Source: Nereocystis luetkeana
Lineage: Eukaryota > Sar > Phaeophyceae > Laminariales > Laminariaceae
NCBI GenBank assembly: GCA_031213475.1
Contig: JARUPZ010000021.1
Location: 8,005,420-8,069,419 of the forward strand
Direction: 5' to 3'
Length of the DNA stretch: 64,000 bases
The notes below the pieces were generated by a model, which saw nothing but the letters and a program-made list of their open reading frames with translations, was not told the origin of the DNA and ran no database searches. Below, in pieces: positions 32,560-43,649 of the stretch; position 1 is the first letter of the stretch; the number at the start of each line of letters is the position of its first letter. Position numbers and translations under genes: made by a program.

Positions 32560-33499
32560 CTCCTTGAAGCTCGATATTTATTGGCCACTTCCACAGCAAG
32601 AGGTTAACGTGAAACTCTCTGCCAAGAGCTACCATGCTGTTTTGAGTTTTATAGCGCTTGCGTCGTGTAGGCCGGTCAGTCGAAACAACCTCCATACGAA
32701 ATATCTGCCCGCTCGCACTACGTACGCGAGGTTTCACAACTTCCTGGCCATACTGAGAACGTCCCTCGCGGTCGCTCGCCTTCTGCTCTAGGGTCAACGA
32801 TCAAGCAGCAGCCGTTTTATAGCGTCGGCCTTTTCGTGCGGCGACGAGACGCTCATTGTGTGCTAGTTGATGGTGAACCCTAACGCGTCAATCGTGGAGT
32901 CCTAGTATGTATTCTTCTTTTGCACTAAAATGAGGGTTACTCCCCCCCCCCCCCCCCCCGGTCCAACCAGGCGCACGTGATTCGAAGCGAGAGAAGCTGA
33001 CGCGATCAGGGCGGTCTTGTCGTCTACTGAATGTTAAGCACTGAATGAGAGATAGGCGTCTACATACACGGTTGGGGAGAATGGGTCCGAGATATTTCCC
33101 CCGCTGTGCGATCCGAGTTCGGCGTCTGGAGTCATCGGCGTGGGTGTACCTTCGTCCCATCGACCTCCCACCTAGCGTGTGTCATCATGTGTTTTCGTTT
33201 TTCACGTAACTGGCTCGACTTCAGGGTGGTGTTGCAGTGCGCGTGTTCGGCCGCGGCCGATATGACACCCCAGAAACCCGGCGATCCTGACCATCCGAAC
33301 GCTAAAAACGAACATTAACCACGACCAGATCCCCTACTACTGTGCAGCAAAAATCGCGACCTTGGTCCGGGTCTGCCCGCACGTTCCTGAAAGCGTCCGA
33401 TACGTCGGCCTTGCTCATCAGCATCCTCTCCACTGGGGGCCTTTTTCTCCGTGTCACGAGTTCGTCAAGAAATTCGGCAGCGCGTGTGCGCATAGGCAT
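32560..33499 (-). pseudogene. Reverse transcriptase of YR element
   Basis: Motifs in order on the minus strand: KADVSDAFRNVRADPDQ (motif A, catalytic Asp in ADVSD, about 33400), FGWSGSPGFWG (motif B, about 33280), FSPTVYVDAYL (motif C, about 33070; the usual YVDD reads YVDA), then DVLSMARKL, RAGRYFVWRLFRLTGLHDA and MVALGREFHVNLLLWKWPIN toward RNase H. The reading frame changes several times. A C18 run at 32942-32959 (G18 on the coding strand) interrupts the segment after motif C. Confidence 0.8.
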
Positions 33500-35049
33500 T
33501 GGGGGGGCGTGTCAGGGTCAGCGTCGCCGTTGAGTCCACCTTTCTCCCTTCTACTCCGCTCATCGAACAATAAAATCAGTGGTGATCTTGACCCTGTGTG
33601 CCGCTACGACCGCCAACAGGGGCACTCGTAGATTAGGAATTTCGCCAGTGGTTTTTGAATCTCACTAAGCATTTTTGAAGTCTTACATCTTCGCCGATTT
33701 ATTTCCAGACTTTTGACAAATGCCCGTCGCTGCTGCGTTCACCGGTAACCCACCGTGACTGTCGTGACGAGCTCATCCACCGCCCGGAAACCTTTCAGGT
33801 CTCCGAAGTATCATCTTATGTGTACGGGGTCTATCGGTCGGGTCACCAGAGATCCTCCTAGTGCTTAAGCTACGCGCCCCACCACTCCTTGCGTATATCG
33901 CATCATGTTTGTACAAATGTTAGCGAGGGTGAAAAAATAGATCTTATCTTTCTCGTGCGTCAAGATAGTTTTCCCCTAGATTTCTGTTTTCTGCGGGTGC
34001 GATTGTCGTACCATGCATTCGCTTATCGTTTTCGACTCAGCGACTCCCCATTATTAGCAAGCCATGAGCGTGCTGACCCGCTCCTCGGCCGCGCGTCGAC
34101 CGAAACGGGCGTGGGTTCATCTCACTGCTGCAAGGGTGACTGGGGTTGCCCATGGTCCCTCTGCCCAGCTATGTGCGTTGACTCTGCTGCTGTGGGGGTT
34201 TCTTTGTACTGAACGGGTGGACGTCCCTTCTGATTTGAGCGTTCTGCGGGATCGACACTGTATCGATTCGCGTGAAAGCGGGGTAATCTGGCCCTCTGCT
34301 TAAGTTGCTTCGTGGTGTGGTGTGAGTTGACTCTTCCGCGCAGCTGATACTGTCTCGGCTTCCGTCGGGAGGGAGTAATCTGAACCTCGGCTCACACCGA
34401 GCTTACTGTGTTGAACGTTCCTCGGCACTGCCTCGATTCGGAAAGAAGTGCGGTAATCTGGCCCTCGTTTCAGGGTGAGTGTGCCTTTTATCAAGTACTC
34501 CTTTCCTCTGGTTACTCGCTGATTCCTGCGCGTCTGATATGTCTTGGTGCTTTATGCGGGGGGAGGGGCGTTTGGTTCATGCAAAAATGAGCCTAACGAC
34601 TTGGCTGAGGATAGGGATCCATGTGCGCGCGTAACGCTGCGGGAGGCGGGAAGGTGAATATGTCGGTCACGCGAGGGTTGGTGGGACGAGTGGGCTGGCT
34701 TGCTGCAGCCCTGAGCTCCTGCGTCAAACATTGTTTCCATTTTGCCGTGCGGTCTTTCGCCGGGACGCTGTCTGAATAGATCTGCTGCTTGATTCACTGA
34801 TTATGAATCTCGGTACTTGACTCTCACCGTTAAACAGGGCCGGCGACACCGACCCGGGAGTAGGTGCATGGAAATTCCCATGGCCCTCCTGGCGTCTCCG
34901 AAAACTGTCTGTTATCCGGTCGCCCCTGCCTTCCCTCCAATAGGCGCTGCCAGATGGCATAACCCGTATTGTCAGTTTCAGTTGTTGCCGTTCCCCCCGC
35001 CCGCCCCGCCTCCGGGTGACCGCCCCGGCTGCTGACTACATAGTTTCTG
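33500..35049 (-). other. Gag-RT spacer of the YR element
   Basis: No domain recognised. Near 34190-34470 a short degenerate repeat containing GGTAATCTGGCCCTC occurs in two or three copies. It is presumed to be part of the element by position only. Confidence 0.4.
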
Positions 35050-36505
35050 CTAAACCGTGCTACGCTCGGCGGCCGTGACGCTCTCCCCCCTCCTCATGCC
35101 GCCCCTTTCACCGGCTGCAGCCGCTGCCTGATACAGCGGTGGCTGGTGCAGCAACGTGGCGGGCGACGACAACGGCGGCAGTGCTTGGAGCTGCTGCTCC
35201 GGCACGGCCACCGACTTAGCTGTGGCACTGGCTAGTAGGTGAGAAAACGTGCAGCTTACCCGCCAGCACATATCGCCGCGCCATGCGAAGCCGCACACGC
35301 CAGGCGGAGTCCCCCGCTCCAGCATGCGAGCCTCCTTCTCCAATGCCGGCCCGGCCTTGCGTGTGAGCAATCCGCTGCCCTCACGTGAGGGAGATCCGTT
35401 CTTCTGAGAGGCTGCTTTTTCGGGCGTCTGCTTCCAGTTCATCTGACGATCCGTGAGACTAGATCCCCACCAGCTCTCTGGGCCGCGTTAAGGCCAGCGT
35501 GGCCATTGAGACGCCTGTGCCGGTCAGGGGAGCTGCCTATTGGTGCTTCCGGTGTAGGACGGCCCCCTGCTTCCCGAGGTCGATCGTCGTCACCTGCAGA
35601 CCGACGTTCATGGCTATGATAAGCACCTCACGGACCTTGTCCTTGTGGTCCATGGGTGTTTTTTAGTGGCGACGCAGGTAAACCTCGACTGTTTTGTTCA
35701 TTTGTTCACGCTCCTCCCTTACGGTGCGAACCCTATTCTTCCACACGGCCTGCGCTGCGTCCATGCCGTAGTCGAGAGTCGTTATGAACGCCGCAAGGAA
35801 CGTGGCGAAGTGCACTTCCGCAGGCATGCCCACCGGCTCCTGTCCGGCTGGCAGAGGAGGATCTCTACCGCGAATTCAGACAGGGACCGAAGCTTCTTTG
35901 TGAAAGCTATGAAGACGTAAGGCACCCCGTTGAGCGCCGGAAGGAGGAATGGGCGGGTTACCAAGCCCTGCATGTTAATTCCCCGGTGAGCGATGAAAGA
36001 CGCTTGGCCCTCCAGCGGGTGGCATAGGTCGGCCGCCTGCTTTGCGGTAGCGTTTACGCACGCGGAGATCGCAACCTGGAGGATATGGTCTTCCGGCGCT
36101 GGCAGAGGCTGACATCCCATGACCCCGCCGGCCCACTAGTTCAACAGGCCGCCGGACAACTTGCTGAAGCGGCTGGGTGTGCTGCGGCTGCTGCTGCTGT
36201 GGCTCCTGCTGATGCGGGTGGACCTGGGTGGTTTCCAGGCATGTCAGCCGGGCCGCGATCGCGTGGTTGCTCGCCAACAGCTGCTGCAGCACAGCCATCG
36301 TGGCAAGATTGGCTGCTGCTGCGGGAAGGGCCGGGACGATTCCCGCGGCTCCGCCTGGGCCGATGCTTCCAGCAGGTGCTCCGGGGCCAGGCAGGCCAGC
36401 TCCTTCTCCTTGCTCACCCCCCACGTCGAAGGGAGCGTCCACGACTCCCACCACATCTAGCGGGGGGTCCCCGCCTCCTGTAAGGAGGACCGGCAGGTCG
36501 GCCAT
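35050..36505 (-). pseudogene. Gag-like ORF with CCCH zinc finger
   Basis: The N-terminal part (36505-35975) is a 176-codon frame starting MADLPVLLTGGGD, with an alanine/glycine/proline-rich region, a predicted helix (ATMAVLQQLLASNHAIAARL) and a glutamine-rich stretch. It continues at about 36120-35782 (IAHRGINMQGLVTRPFLLPA). The C-terminal part (35442-35050) holds CGFAWRGDMCWRVSCTFSH, an exact C-x8-C-x4-C-x3-H arrangement, followed by an alanine/glutamine-rich tail. The CCCH finger probably binds RNA, replacing the CCHC knuckle of retroviral-type Gag. The frame is broken between the parts. Confidence 0.65.
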
Positions 36506-36587
36506 GACGAAGAAGTCGATCAGTTGTGTGGGCCTATTACTGCTACGAGCTCTCGTTGTTGCCGCAGCGGCCGTCCAAGACCAAGTA

Positions 36588-36692
36588 GCTCTGGTGGCTA
36601 GCCGCTTTCGACTGACGCCTGATCTCGCCTAATCTTACGATTCTGCCCAACTTCTTCGGATTCCAAAACCCCTCCACAAACTCCACCTCCCT
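36588..36692 (-). repeat. Terminal direct repeat of YR element, 5' side
   Basis: Counterpart of 30422-30530, starting AGCTCTGGTGGCTAGCCGCT and ending CCACAAACTCCACCTCCCT. Confidence 0.8.
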
Positions 36693-38164
36693 ACCGAAGG
36701 CTGCATTATTATCAGACACGCTTACAGTCATTCAAGGGCATAAATAAATAACGCCGTTAGTCTGGAACTCCCTTAATCAGGGGAAGGGGGTATATTTTTC
36801 TGCAGGGTCTCCGTAGCCCGTCGTAGCGTAGCGCAGCCACACAGCGCTTTCGTTCGTGCTCCCAGTCTCCCCTTGTCAATGAACAATGTAGATGGCTGCA
36901 TTGGTTTAGCCTTATGCTGCAAGTTGTGTCTTTATAGAATACCAGGTACATAGTGTAACTAGGTAACGACACATTATGTCATCTGCATTATGACAACCCA
37001 GCCAAGTACCCTCGAACTATCCTCCTACGCAATGCTTCTTTGTAGCAACTAGTTACTGCTGTGTCCGTGGTGATTGTTTGCTGCGGTTTATTTGCATGTC
37101 TTACGTTCCAGTATGTATGTATGGCGTATACGCCGGCCTGTACCTTGTGGCGCAGAAAACACAGGTACTGCAGGAAGGGCTTTTGACACCATACGATCAT
37201 ATCGCAATATATATGTCAATACATGTACACGGAACCCTTCGAAATACCGACCATTTGTCTAGTTCTGACGAGAAACCGGCCGAGAAATCGACCGAGAAAT
37301 GTTCGATATCGGTTTCGTTTTATTTCAAAACTGTTCCTTCAACCGACCGAAACCGACCCAAACCGACCGACGTTTCCGGGAAAGACCGGAAAATCGACCG
37401 AGCCACTGCTGTTCAATTCCCATATTCAGCTCTGTACGTACGTGTGTGCGAATATCGAATGGAAGGGTAACGACTGCTCGAACGGGCACAGTCTAAAACT
37501 GTAGATAGGGTATATAGGGTAAGAGTGCACCAATCGAATGGGGGAAAGCTTACGTCGAGGGCCATTGTGGTGTAGGTCATGAGCCACGGGTGGGTATGAC
37601 GAACTAGTATAAATATGAGTGTGGCAAGTGATGCATGTGTGGGAGACCGGAAGCCCGGCGAGCAGGGAGTTTCGCGGGGTGGAGTGGTATTTATTGTTGA
37701 CTTTTGTGTGTGTGTGTACGGATGCAGGGACGGGGCTGGGTGATGGTATAGCCTCTCGGGATTTTCTTTGTGACTCCCCCCCCCCCACTCTTCGAGAGAG
37801 GGGTGCAAACAACAAGTTACAATGTTTATTTCAAAACGCAAAGTACAAATAAAGTTTTTTTGTTTCTGACAATAGGACGTAACTTACGTACCGTGCTACG
37901 TACGTACGAGTATAATCTACCAGGTATAAAATAGGATATGTATGCCAGGTATTATACCAGGTACCAGTATGAGTTTTCACGGCCGAAGAAAATGTATTCA
38001 GTCCAGATTTTTCGTCTTTCTTTGTGAATTAGTTGATTTGAATTCGAATTGGTTTTGACGGTTCGATTTGCCAATGCCCCGGGAAGAATATCGGAATAAC
38101 ATACAAAGACGACACCCCCCCCCCCCGTCTCCCTGGCGAGATTCTTCAATGTTTCGAAAAGTAC
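36693..38164. other. No gene recognised; ACCGACC-rich tract
   Basis: An imperfect CCGACCGAAA/CCGAGAAA repeat tract lies at about 37262-37400. Palindromes TACCAGGTA are at 36940, 37918 and 37955, the last two only 28 bp apart with an 8 of 9 match (TGCCAGGTA at 37942) between them. A GT run (about 37706-37718) and C-runs near 37780 and 38117 are present. No coding feature. Confidence 0.5.
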
Positions 38165-38603
38165 TGTTACGGTTCGGTTGACCGTTTCAGGAGTTATGAT
38201 GACATATAGGCGTTTTCATATTGTAGCTCCGTTCCCGACGGAAGGTTTCATCCCCCTTCCGTCTCACTCAGTTCCCGCGACCATCGCCACGGTCACAGAA
38301 CAAGCAATCACTTACCATCTAGCCATCTCCAGTTGGAGCCTCTTCACAGAAGAACCACAAGCTCGCCCTACTCTCCTGGAGACCTAGGAGCGCACCTCTC
38401 GACTCGGTCGGACTCAAGCTCTGCTCTGTCACTGAGGTTGGTCATTCATGTCTCGTCTTCGTGTTCTCCTTTTGGGTTTTGCATCTCTGAGTGGTAACCT
38501 GTGGTCCACAGCTGCCACTCCTACCAACTATTGCAGAACCCTACATGTGTTGCCTTGTGACAATGACTTAAGACCTCAGCCCAGGCAGCCAGCATCCGTT
38601 TCA
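38165..38603 (+). repeat. 5' LTR
   Basis: 439 bp, TG...CA. Colinear and about 97% identical to 46873-47311 with no length difference. Confidence 0.92.
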
Positions 38604-38632
38604 TGGTGTCCAATCCGAGAATCGAACTCGGG
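38604..38632 (+). other. Primer binding site, unusually long tRNA match
   Basis: TGGTGTCCAATCCGAGAA directly follows the LTR and is the complement of a tRNA 3' end: CCA, discriminator A, acceptor strand ATTGGAC and T-stem. The match goes on through AATCGAA (T-loop) and CTCGG (other T-stem strand). A 16-bp word at the LTR/primer-site junction (CATCCGTTTCATGGTG) is repeated 46 bp further on (38593 and 38639). I cannot name the tRNA. Confidence 0.75.
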
Positions 38633-39879
38633 TTTCCACATCCGTTTCATGGTGTTCAGTCCCTGTACATGCTGCGCGCTTACTGCACGGGTTTGCATTT
38701 CCCGTGCCGGAACGAGCGGCGGCCTTCGCGCCTCCGACCTGTTCCTTTCGATTTTATTTTTTATCTTGAGTAACTTTTTTGGTAGCTGCGGGTGGCAGCG
38801 TTTTATTGTTTTTTTTTGTATTTTTTTTGGGTGTTGCACCTCGCCTTTCCTTTGCCTCTACGGGGGATACACGCGCTGATAGCGCTCTTCCTGCAAGCAA
38901 CTCTGACCCACCGCTGACCACATGCAACCATGGATCACGTGGAAACTCAACCCCACTGGTACCTACTACGGGGTAGGCTGTATCACGGATACAGCAGCAG
39001 CAGTACTGCGCGTCCCGCGCGTACGATAACACCCATGACTCTCAACGGGTGCTCATTATTTAGGGGGTCTGTACTCAATTAATTATTCTATTTCGGCGGG
39101 GAATGCCTGAGTACCTGGTATAATTCATGATGCATGACACAACCAGGAAGCGACTTGCTCCCTGGCGCGTGTCCACATCGTTGATTCTCACTCTGGTACC
39201 CTCAGTTTTCGTGCTTGGCTCGACGTGTATTGAACAAATGGCGCAGGTGGGAGTCTTGAAGCTGGCAGCGCACTTGTCAGACCCCCATCACCTCTTCCAC
39301 ACAGCAGCAGCCAAAATAAAGAATGAATGAAAAATAAGCGTAAGCCTGACGATGATGCGAGGTTTGAGAGCGCGAGTGTCCAAGTGCGCTCGCTTATGAG
39401 GCTCTCAGGCTCGTGTTCCACAAGCCAGCTGCTGTCGCGTACGTCGTTACTGCCGTCGCTTGCCGTCACGTGCTTGTGTGCTGCCCTTACCACGTGCGTG
39501 TATGTTGCCGCTGCCGTCGCCGCTTCGCCACGCTTCGTTGCTGCTGTTATCTGTGAAATAAGAATGCCTCACGGCTAACGCAACATACTAATTTAAGGCA
39601 CGTCCTTTTCCATCCCCCTTTCTTAGTTATTGTTCTGGCAAGTTAGAGGTCGATAAGCATCCCTGCAAACCTTGCAAGCCACGTTTTTCATTTTCATGTG
39701 TCTTGGTAATAACGTTATAACTGTGAGTCAGATCATTTTTAATAGACTACAGTAGGCAAAATTACGTACGTACGAGTATACACTGTGTTATTGCATGTCG
39801 ACCTCTCTATCTCTCTCTTCAGTAGGTTCACGGTACCGGCCTACCGCTGTTGTACTGCGATGTTACTGCTGTACTGCGT
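38633..39879 (+). other. Element leader without recognised coding
   Basis: Where gag would be expected there are only short open frames with no motif. TACCTGGTA is at 39112-39120. Confidence 0.5.
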
Positions 39880-40975
39880 TTTGGCCACCACAACCGCTGC
39901 TGTACTACTGCGATTTTGCTGCTGTACTGCGATTTTGCTTTTTCGTTTGCCGCCGTTGTTATTTTTTTTTTACTCTGATCATTATTTATTTTTGTTCACT
40001 TTTGCTATTCATTTTAATGTCTTAACAAAACCGTGTGCGCTGCTGTACTGCGATTTTGCTGCTGTACTGCGATTTTGCCACCGCCCGTCTGACTACTGCT
40101 GTGCCGTGATTTCGCGCCACTGCCTTAGTACGGTTATGCCTGGTTTTCTCCCTGATCCTATGGTAATTTCCTGTGCTGCTGTATTGCGGTGTGTCTGTTA
40201 ACGGCATGTTCTTTCGTCTTCTGCACGTTTGCCGCTGTTGTTCTTTTTTTTACTCTGATCATTATTTATTTTTGTCCGCTTTTGCTGTTCATTTTAATGT
40301 CTTAACAAAACCGTGTGCGCTGCTGTACTGCGATTTTGCTGCTGTACTGCGATTTTGCTACCGCCCGACTGACTACTGCTGTGCCGTGATTTCGCGCCAC
40401 TGCCTTAGTACGGTTTTGCGTGGTTTTCTCCCTGATCCTATGCTAATTTCCGGTACTGCTATACTGCGGTGTGTCTGTTAACGGCATGTTCTTTCGTCTT
40501 CTGCACGTTTGCCGCCGTTGTTATTTTTTTTACTCTGATCATTATTTATTTTCGTCCGCTTTTGCTATTCATTTTAATGTCCTAACAAAACCGTGTGCGC
40601 TGCTGTACTGCGATTTTGCTGCTGTACTGCGATTTTGCTACCGCCCGACTGACTACAGTACTGCTGTGCCGTGATTTCGCGCCACTGCCTTAGTACGGTT
40701 ATGCGTGGTTTTCTCGCTGATCCTATGCTAATTTCCTTTACTGCTGTACTGCGGTGTGTCTGTTAACGGTATGTTCTTTCGTCTTCTGCACGTTTTGCCG
40801 CCGTTGTTATTTTTTCACTCTTATCCTTGTTATTTATATTTATTTTTATTATTTTTTAACTTTTGATTTTTCGCCACTGTACTACTGTGCCGTGATTTCA
40901 CGCCACGGTAGTACGGTTATGCGTGGTTTTCTCGCTGATCCTATGCTAATTTCCTCACTCTTGTCGTAATAAATG
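39880..40975 (+). repeat. 280-bp tandem array inside the LTR element
   Basis: The word CCGTGTGCGCTGCTGTACTG recurs at 40031, 40311 and 40591, a period of 280 bp. Each unit itself contains GCTGTACTGCGATTTT twice. Partial, more decayed units lie on both sides. Open frames here simply repeat with the array. Confidence 0.88.
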
Positions 40976-41435
40976 GGTCTGCACTTGAACGACATCCAAG
41001 TCTGTTGAGTCTGCGCCTGTCCTGGTTACATTACTGTACTACTGTTCCGTGATTTTACGCCACTGTCGTAATAACCGGATGGGTCTGCGGTCGAAGGACG
41101 ACCACGTCTTTTGAGTCTGCGCCTTTCCTGGATGCATTACGGTACTGCTGTGCCGTTATGGTCTTGAACCGAGCCTCCACAAGGTCTGCCCCTATCCTAC
41201 CTACTACCTAGCATGCGTTCTGTTTTATTGGAGATGGGTCTGTGCCTTGTGGGGACGTGGTTACGGTCTCTGATCCGAGCCTCCATAGGGTCTGTGCCTC
41301 TCCTACCTGTATTTGTCAAATATAGTATAGAAGAGATAGATATGTGCCTCGTGGGAGCGGTGTTGTCTCTTCACCCGTCGTGGAAGACAGAGACGAAGTT
41401 CCACGAGGTCTGTGCCTGTCCTACCTACACGGTCT
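40976..41435 (+). repeat. Degenerate short tandem repeats, GGGTCTG...GCCT
   Basis: Repeats of about 90-130 bp built on GGGTCTG, GAGTCTGCGCCT and TCCTACCT, more diverged than the 280-bp array to the left. GGTCTGTGCCTGTCCTACCT recurs at about 41409 in the last unit. Confidence 0.55.
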
Positions 41436-42234
41436 GTTAGTATGCTGTCTACAATTTTACTTCGTTTATTTTGTGGGCGTACAGCTGCTGAGCGTATCCA
41501 GTGTATGCACTTGCCACCTGGAATACAATTCGTTGTCGATCCGCTTATTCATTGCAGGTGTGAGTCGCGCTCAACATCTTACTCTGCTTCAGTTGGTTAT
41601 ACTGATTTTCACGCTTGTATCGGGCTGATATCTGCACTTATCTCATTATGCTGCTCTGCTGCTGGTTGTACTGATTTTCCCGCTTTTATTGTAGTTGATA
41701 TTTGTACTATTTTCTATGCTCCGTCATCGCAACATGTTCCTGCAACGAAGGGCGAGCGGGAGACAGGAACGGCCGGATGCATTATGATTTTCCTATCTCA
41801 CCTTGTTGGCGCATGCATAACATATATATGGGTTTGTCTGAGCCTGAGAGGACCATTGTTGCCGTCTCCATCCGGCAGAGAGATAACAACGAGGTCTCTC
41901 TGGAATACTAATGTGTTCGGCTGATCTGCACCGCCGATTTCAACACGCTGTGCGGGCAGCAGGAGATTAACACACTCTCGTATACCGCGTACATGTATAT
42001 ATGTGCTTACCGGCTGCTATTTTGCTGACGTCCCGTGTTCCACTGCTGCTGTATTCGTCCTATATCTTATCTTGACATTCGCTTATCATTTGCCTGTCTG
42101 CGTATCGGCTGCTCTCGCCGTACGCCGCTCGTCAAACCCGCGACGCTTTGCTCTGCGTCGCTGGGAACGCAGCACATCTTGTTGTATGTTTTGTGTTCGT
42201 TGTGTTCGCTTCATTTCTCGGATAGAGAGTGGAT

Positions 42235-42545
42235 GCCCAGATTGGTTGGGTCTGCGCCTATTGAGACCGTCGTTGCTGCCTCCCATGCTGAAGGGAGACG
42301 GCAACCAGGCCCCTCTAGGCCTGTGCCTTAGCCACGGGGCTTATACGTGTTTTCTTTTCTTTTGGTTTCTTTTTATCCGCCTTCTTTTGTTTGTCTGCTC
42401 GTTGTTTGTTTCTTTAGACGGGGTGAATGAACAGAATGGTCGGGTCTGTACCTATTGGGACCTTTGTTGCTGTCGCCCATGCTGAAGGGAGACAGCAACC
42501 AGGCCCCTCTAGGTCCGAGCCTTGCCACGGGGCTTGCTGCCTGTT
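42235..42545 (+). repeat. Tandem duplication inside the LTR element
   Basis: GGGTCTGCGCCTATTGAGAC to CCACGGGGCTTATACG (about 42246-42350) is repeated at about 42440-42540, including CCCATGCTGAAGGGAGAC, a short hairpin with the following GGCAACCAGGCCCC. Confidence 0.8.
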
Positions 42546-43029
42546 TTTATTTAGTTCTTTGTCGTTCGTCCGTTTTGTGGCTGTCATGTTTGATCTTGTT
42601 GTTTATTCTGTTCGCTAAAGTGGATAGTTCGGTCGTTTGTTTGCTGGTGTGTTTGTTGCAAACCCGCATGCCCGTGCACCCGACTGCGCTGGCTATGACC
42701 TTTACTGACACCCGTACTCTGTCGCATGTGTCCAGCAGTTTACCTGCGTCCCGTGTTCGCTGTGTATGTTCGTGTCCATTGTAGTTATTTTGTTCCTTAC
42801 CGCTTTGTTGTGTTCTCTTTAAATGTTGGCCGTGAAAAGGACACATCAAGGAGGATCTTGCCCTGACATGTATGTGTCTTTTTGCCTGTGCTTGACTGTT
42901 AGGCTCTCCAGTTCTCTTCCTCCACTCGCCTCGTTTTTCGCTTCCATTCTCGTTGACGGGGGGAGGGCGACGCGTTCGTCGGAAGCCTGCGACGGCATGA
43001 AGTCACCGAGATCAACCGACCGGCTCAGA

Positions 43030-43230
43030 TATCACCAACCCGGATCAGCCTTGCCCCTGTTTCCGATACGAATCGCTCTACGAAAGACTTTGGGTAGCGA
43101 TCTCAGACCGTAGAATCAGGTGTACGATTACAGAGACCGCTACTACTGGCGAATACGCTACAGCGACCAGGATCGGGAGGAGCTAACCCGCCGCGAGATG
43201 GAGCAGTCGAAGACGTGGAGCGATTGTTGA
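43030..43230 (+). pseudogene. Relic of a second Tudor-like C-terminus
   Basis: Reads LPLFPIRIALRKTLGSDLRP, a stop, then VYDYRDRYYWRIRYSDQD and REELTRREMEQ. It aligns with the end of the main integrase ORF (LTLFPIGFTIWKDFGGGLRL, then YWRVRYTDNNWEELT). It is therefore the tail of another copy of the same gene lying upstream of the main one. Confidence 0.75.
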
Positions 43231-43329
43231 GCATCACGCCCAGTGGACCCTCGCTTTCCCGTGCGCCGTTTCTTCTCTTGTCTCGCTTTGCTGTTACGCC
43301 GTTCCATCGCTATTCCGTGCCCCGTTGCC

Positions 43330-43640
43330 TCTCTACCTCCCTTGCCCGTGCGCAGCTCCCATGTCCCGGTGTCTTGCTCGTCCACAGCTTGCTGCACCGC
43401 TCCCTTGCTCCGACGCGGTGCGTTCCCTCGCTCCGGTGTCTTGCCTGTCCGCCGCTCGCTGCGCCGCTCCCTCGCTCCGACGCCGTGCGTTAGGCCGTTC
43501 CAGTGTCTTGTTCGCCCGCCGCCCGCGGTGTCGTTCCCCCGCTACGACGCCTTGCATTTCCTCGCTCCGGCGTCTTGCTCGTCCGTCGTTTGCTCGCTCG
43601 GAAGCCGTGTCCGTGCTCTGCTCTATCGCCCCGATGCCTT
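43330..43640 (+). repeat. Minisatellite, about 65-bp period
   Basis: Repeated CGTCTTGCTCGTCC/CCGCTCGC/CTCCCTCGCTCCGACGCC units. The open frame that runs through it into the integrase ORF is repetitive in translation. Confidence 0.7.
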
Positions 43641-43649
43641 GATCGTACT

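Larger units (their letters stand above)
30422..36692 (-). mobile_element. Decayed DIRS/Ngaro-type tyrosine-recombinase retroelement
   Basis: Read on the minus strand it has, in order, a Gag with a CCCH zinc finger (36505-35050), reverse transcriptase (33499-32560), RNase H (32517-32131) and a tyrosine recombinase (31714-30835). This order, with a recombinase in place of a DDE integrase, is diagnostic of YR retroelements. Direct repeats of about 105 bp lie at the two ends (30422-30530 and 36588-36692), in the same orientation, as in Ngaro-like split direct repeats. Every domain is interrupted, so the element is dead. Confidence 0.85.

Noticed and set aside
39880-40975. CRISPR-like array
   Set aside because: The repeats are 280 bp with no short repeat/unique spacer pattern, and the host is a eukaryote.
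43243-43640. N-terminal extension of the integrase ORF through the minisatellite
   Set aside because: The translation is a repeat of Ser/Pro/Arg/Cys units set by the array. Recognisable integrase sequence starts only at about 43650.
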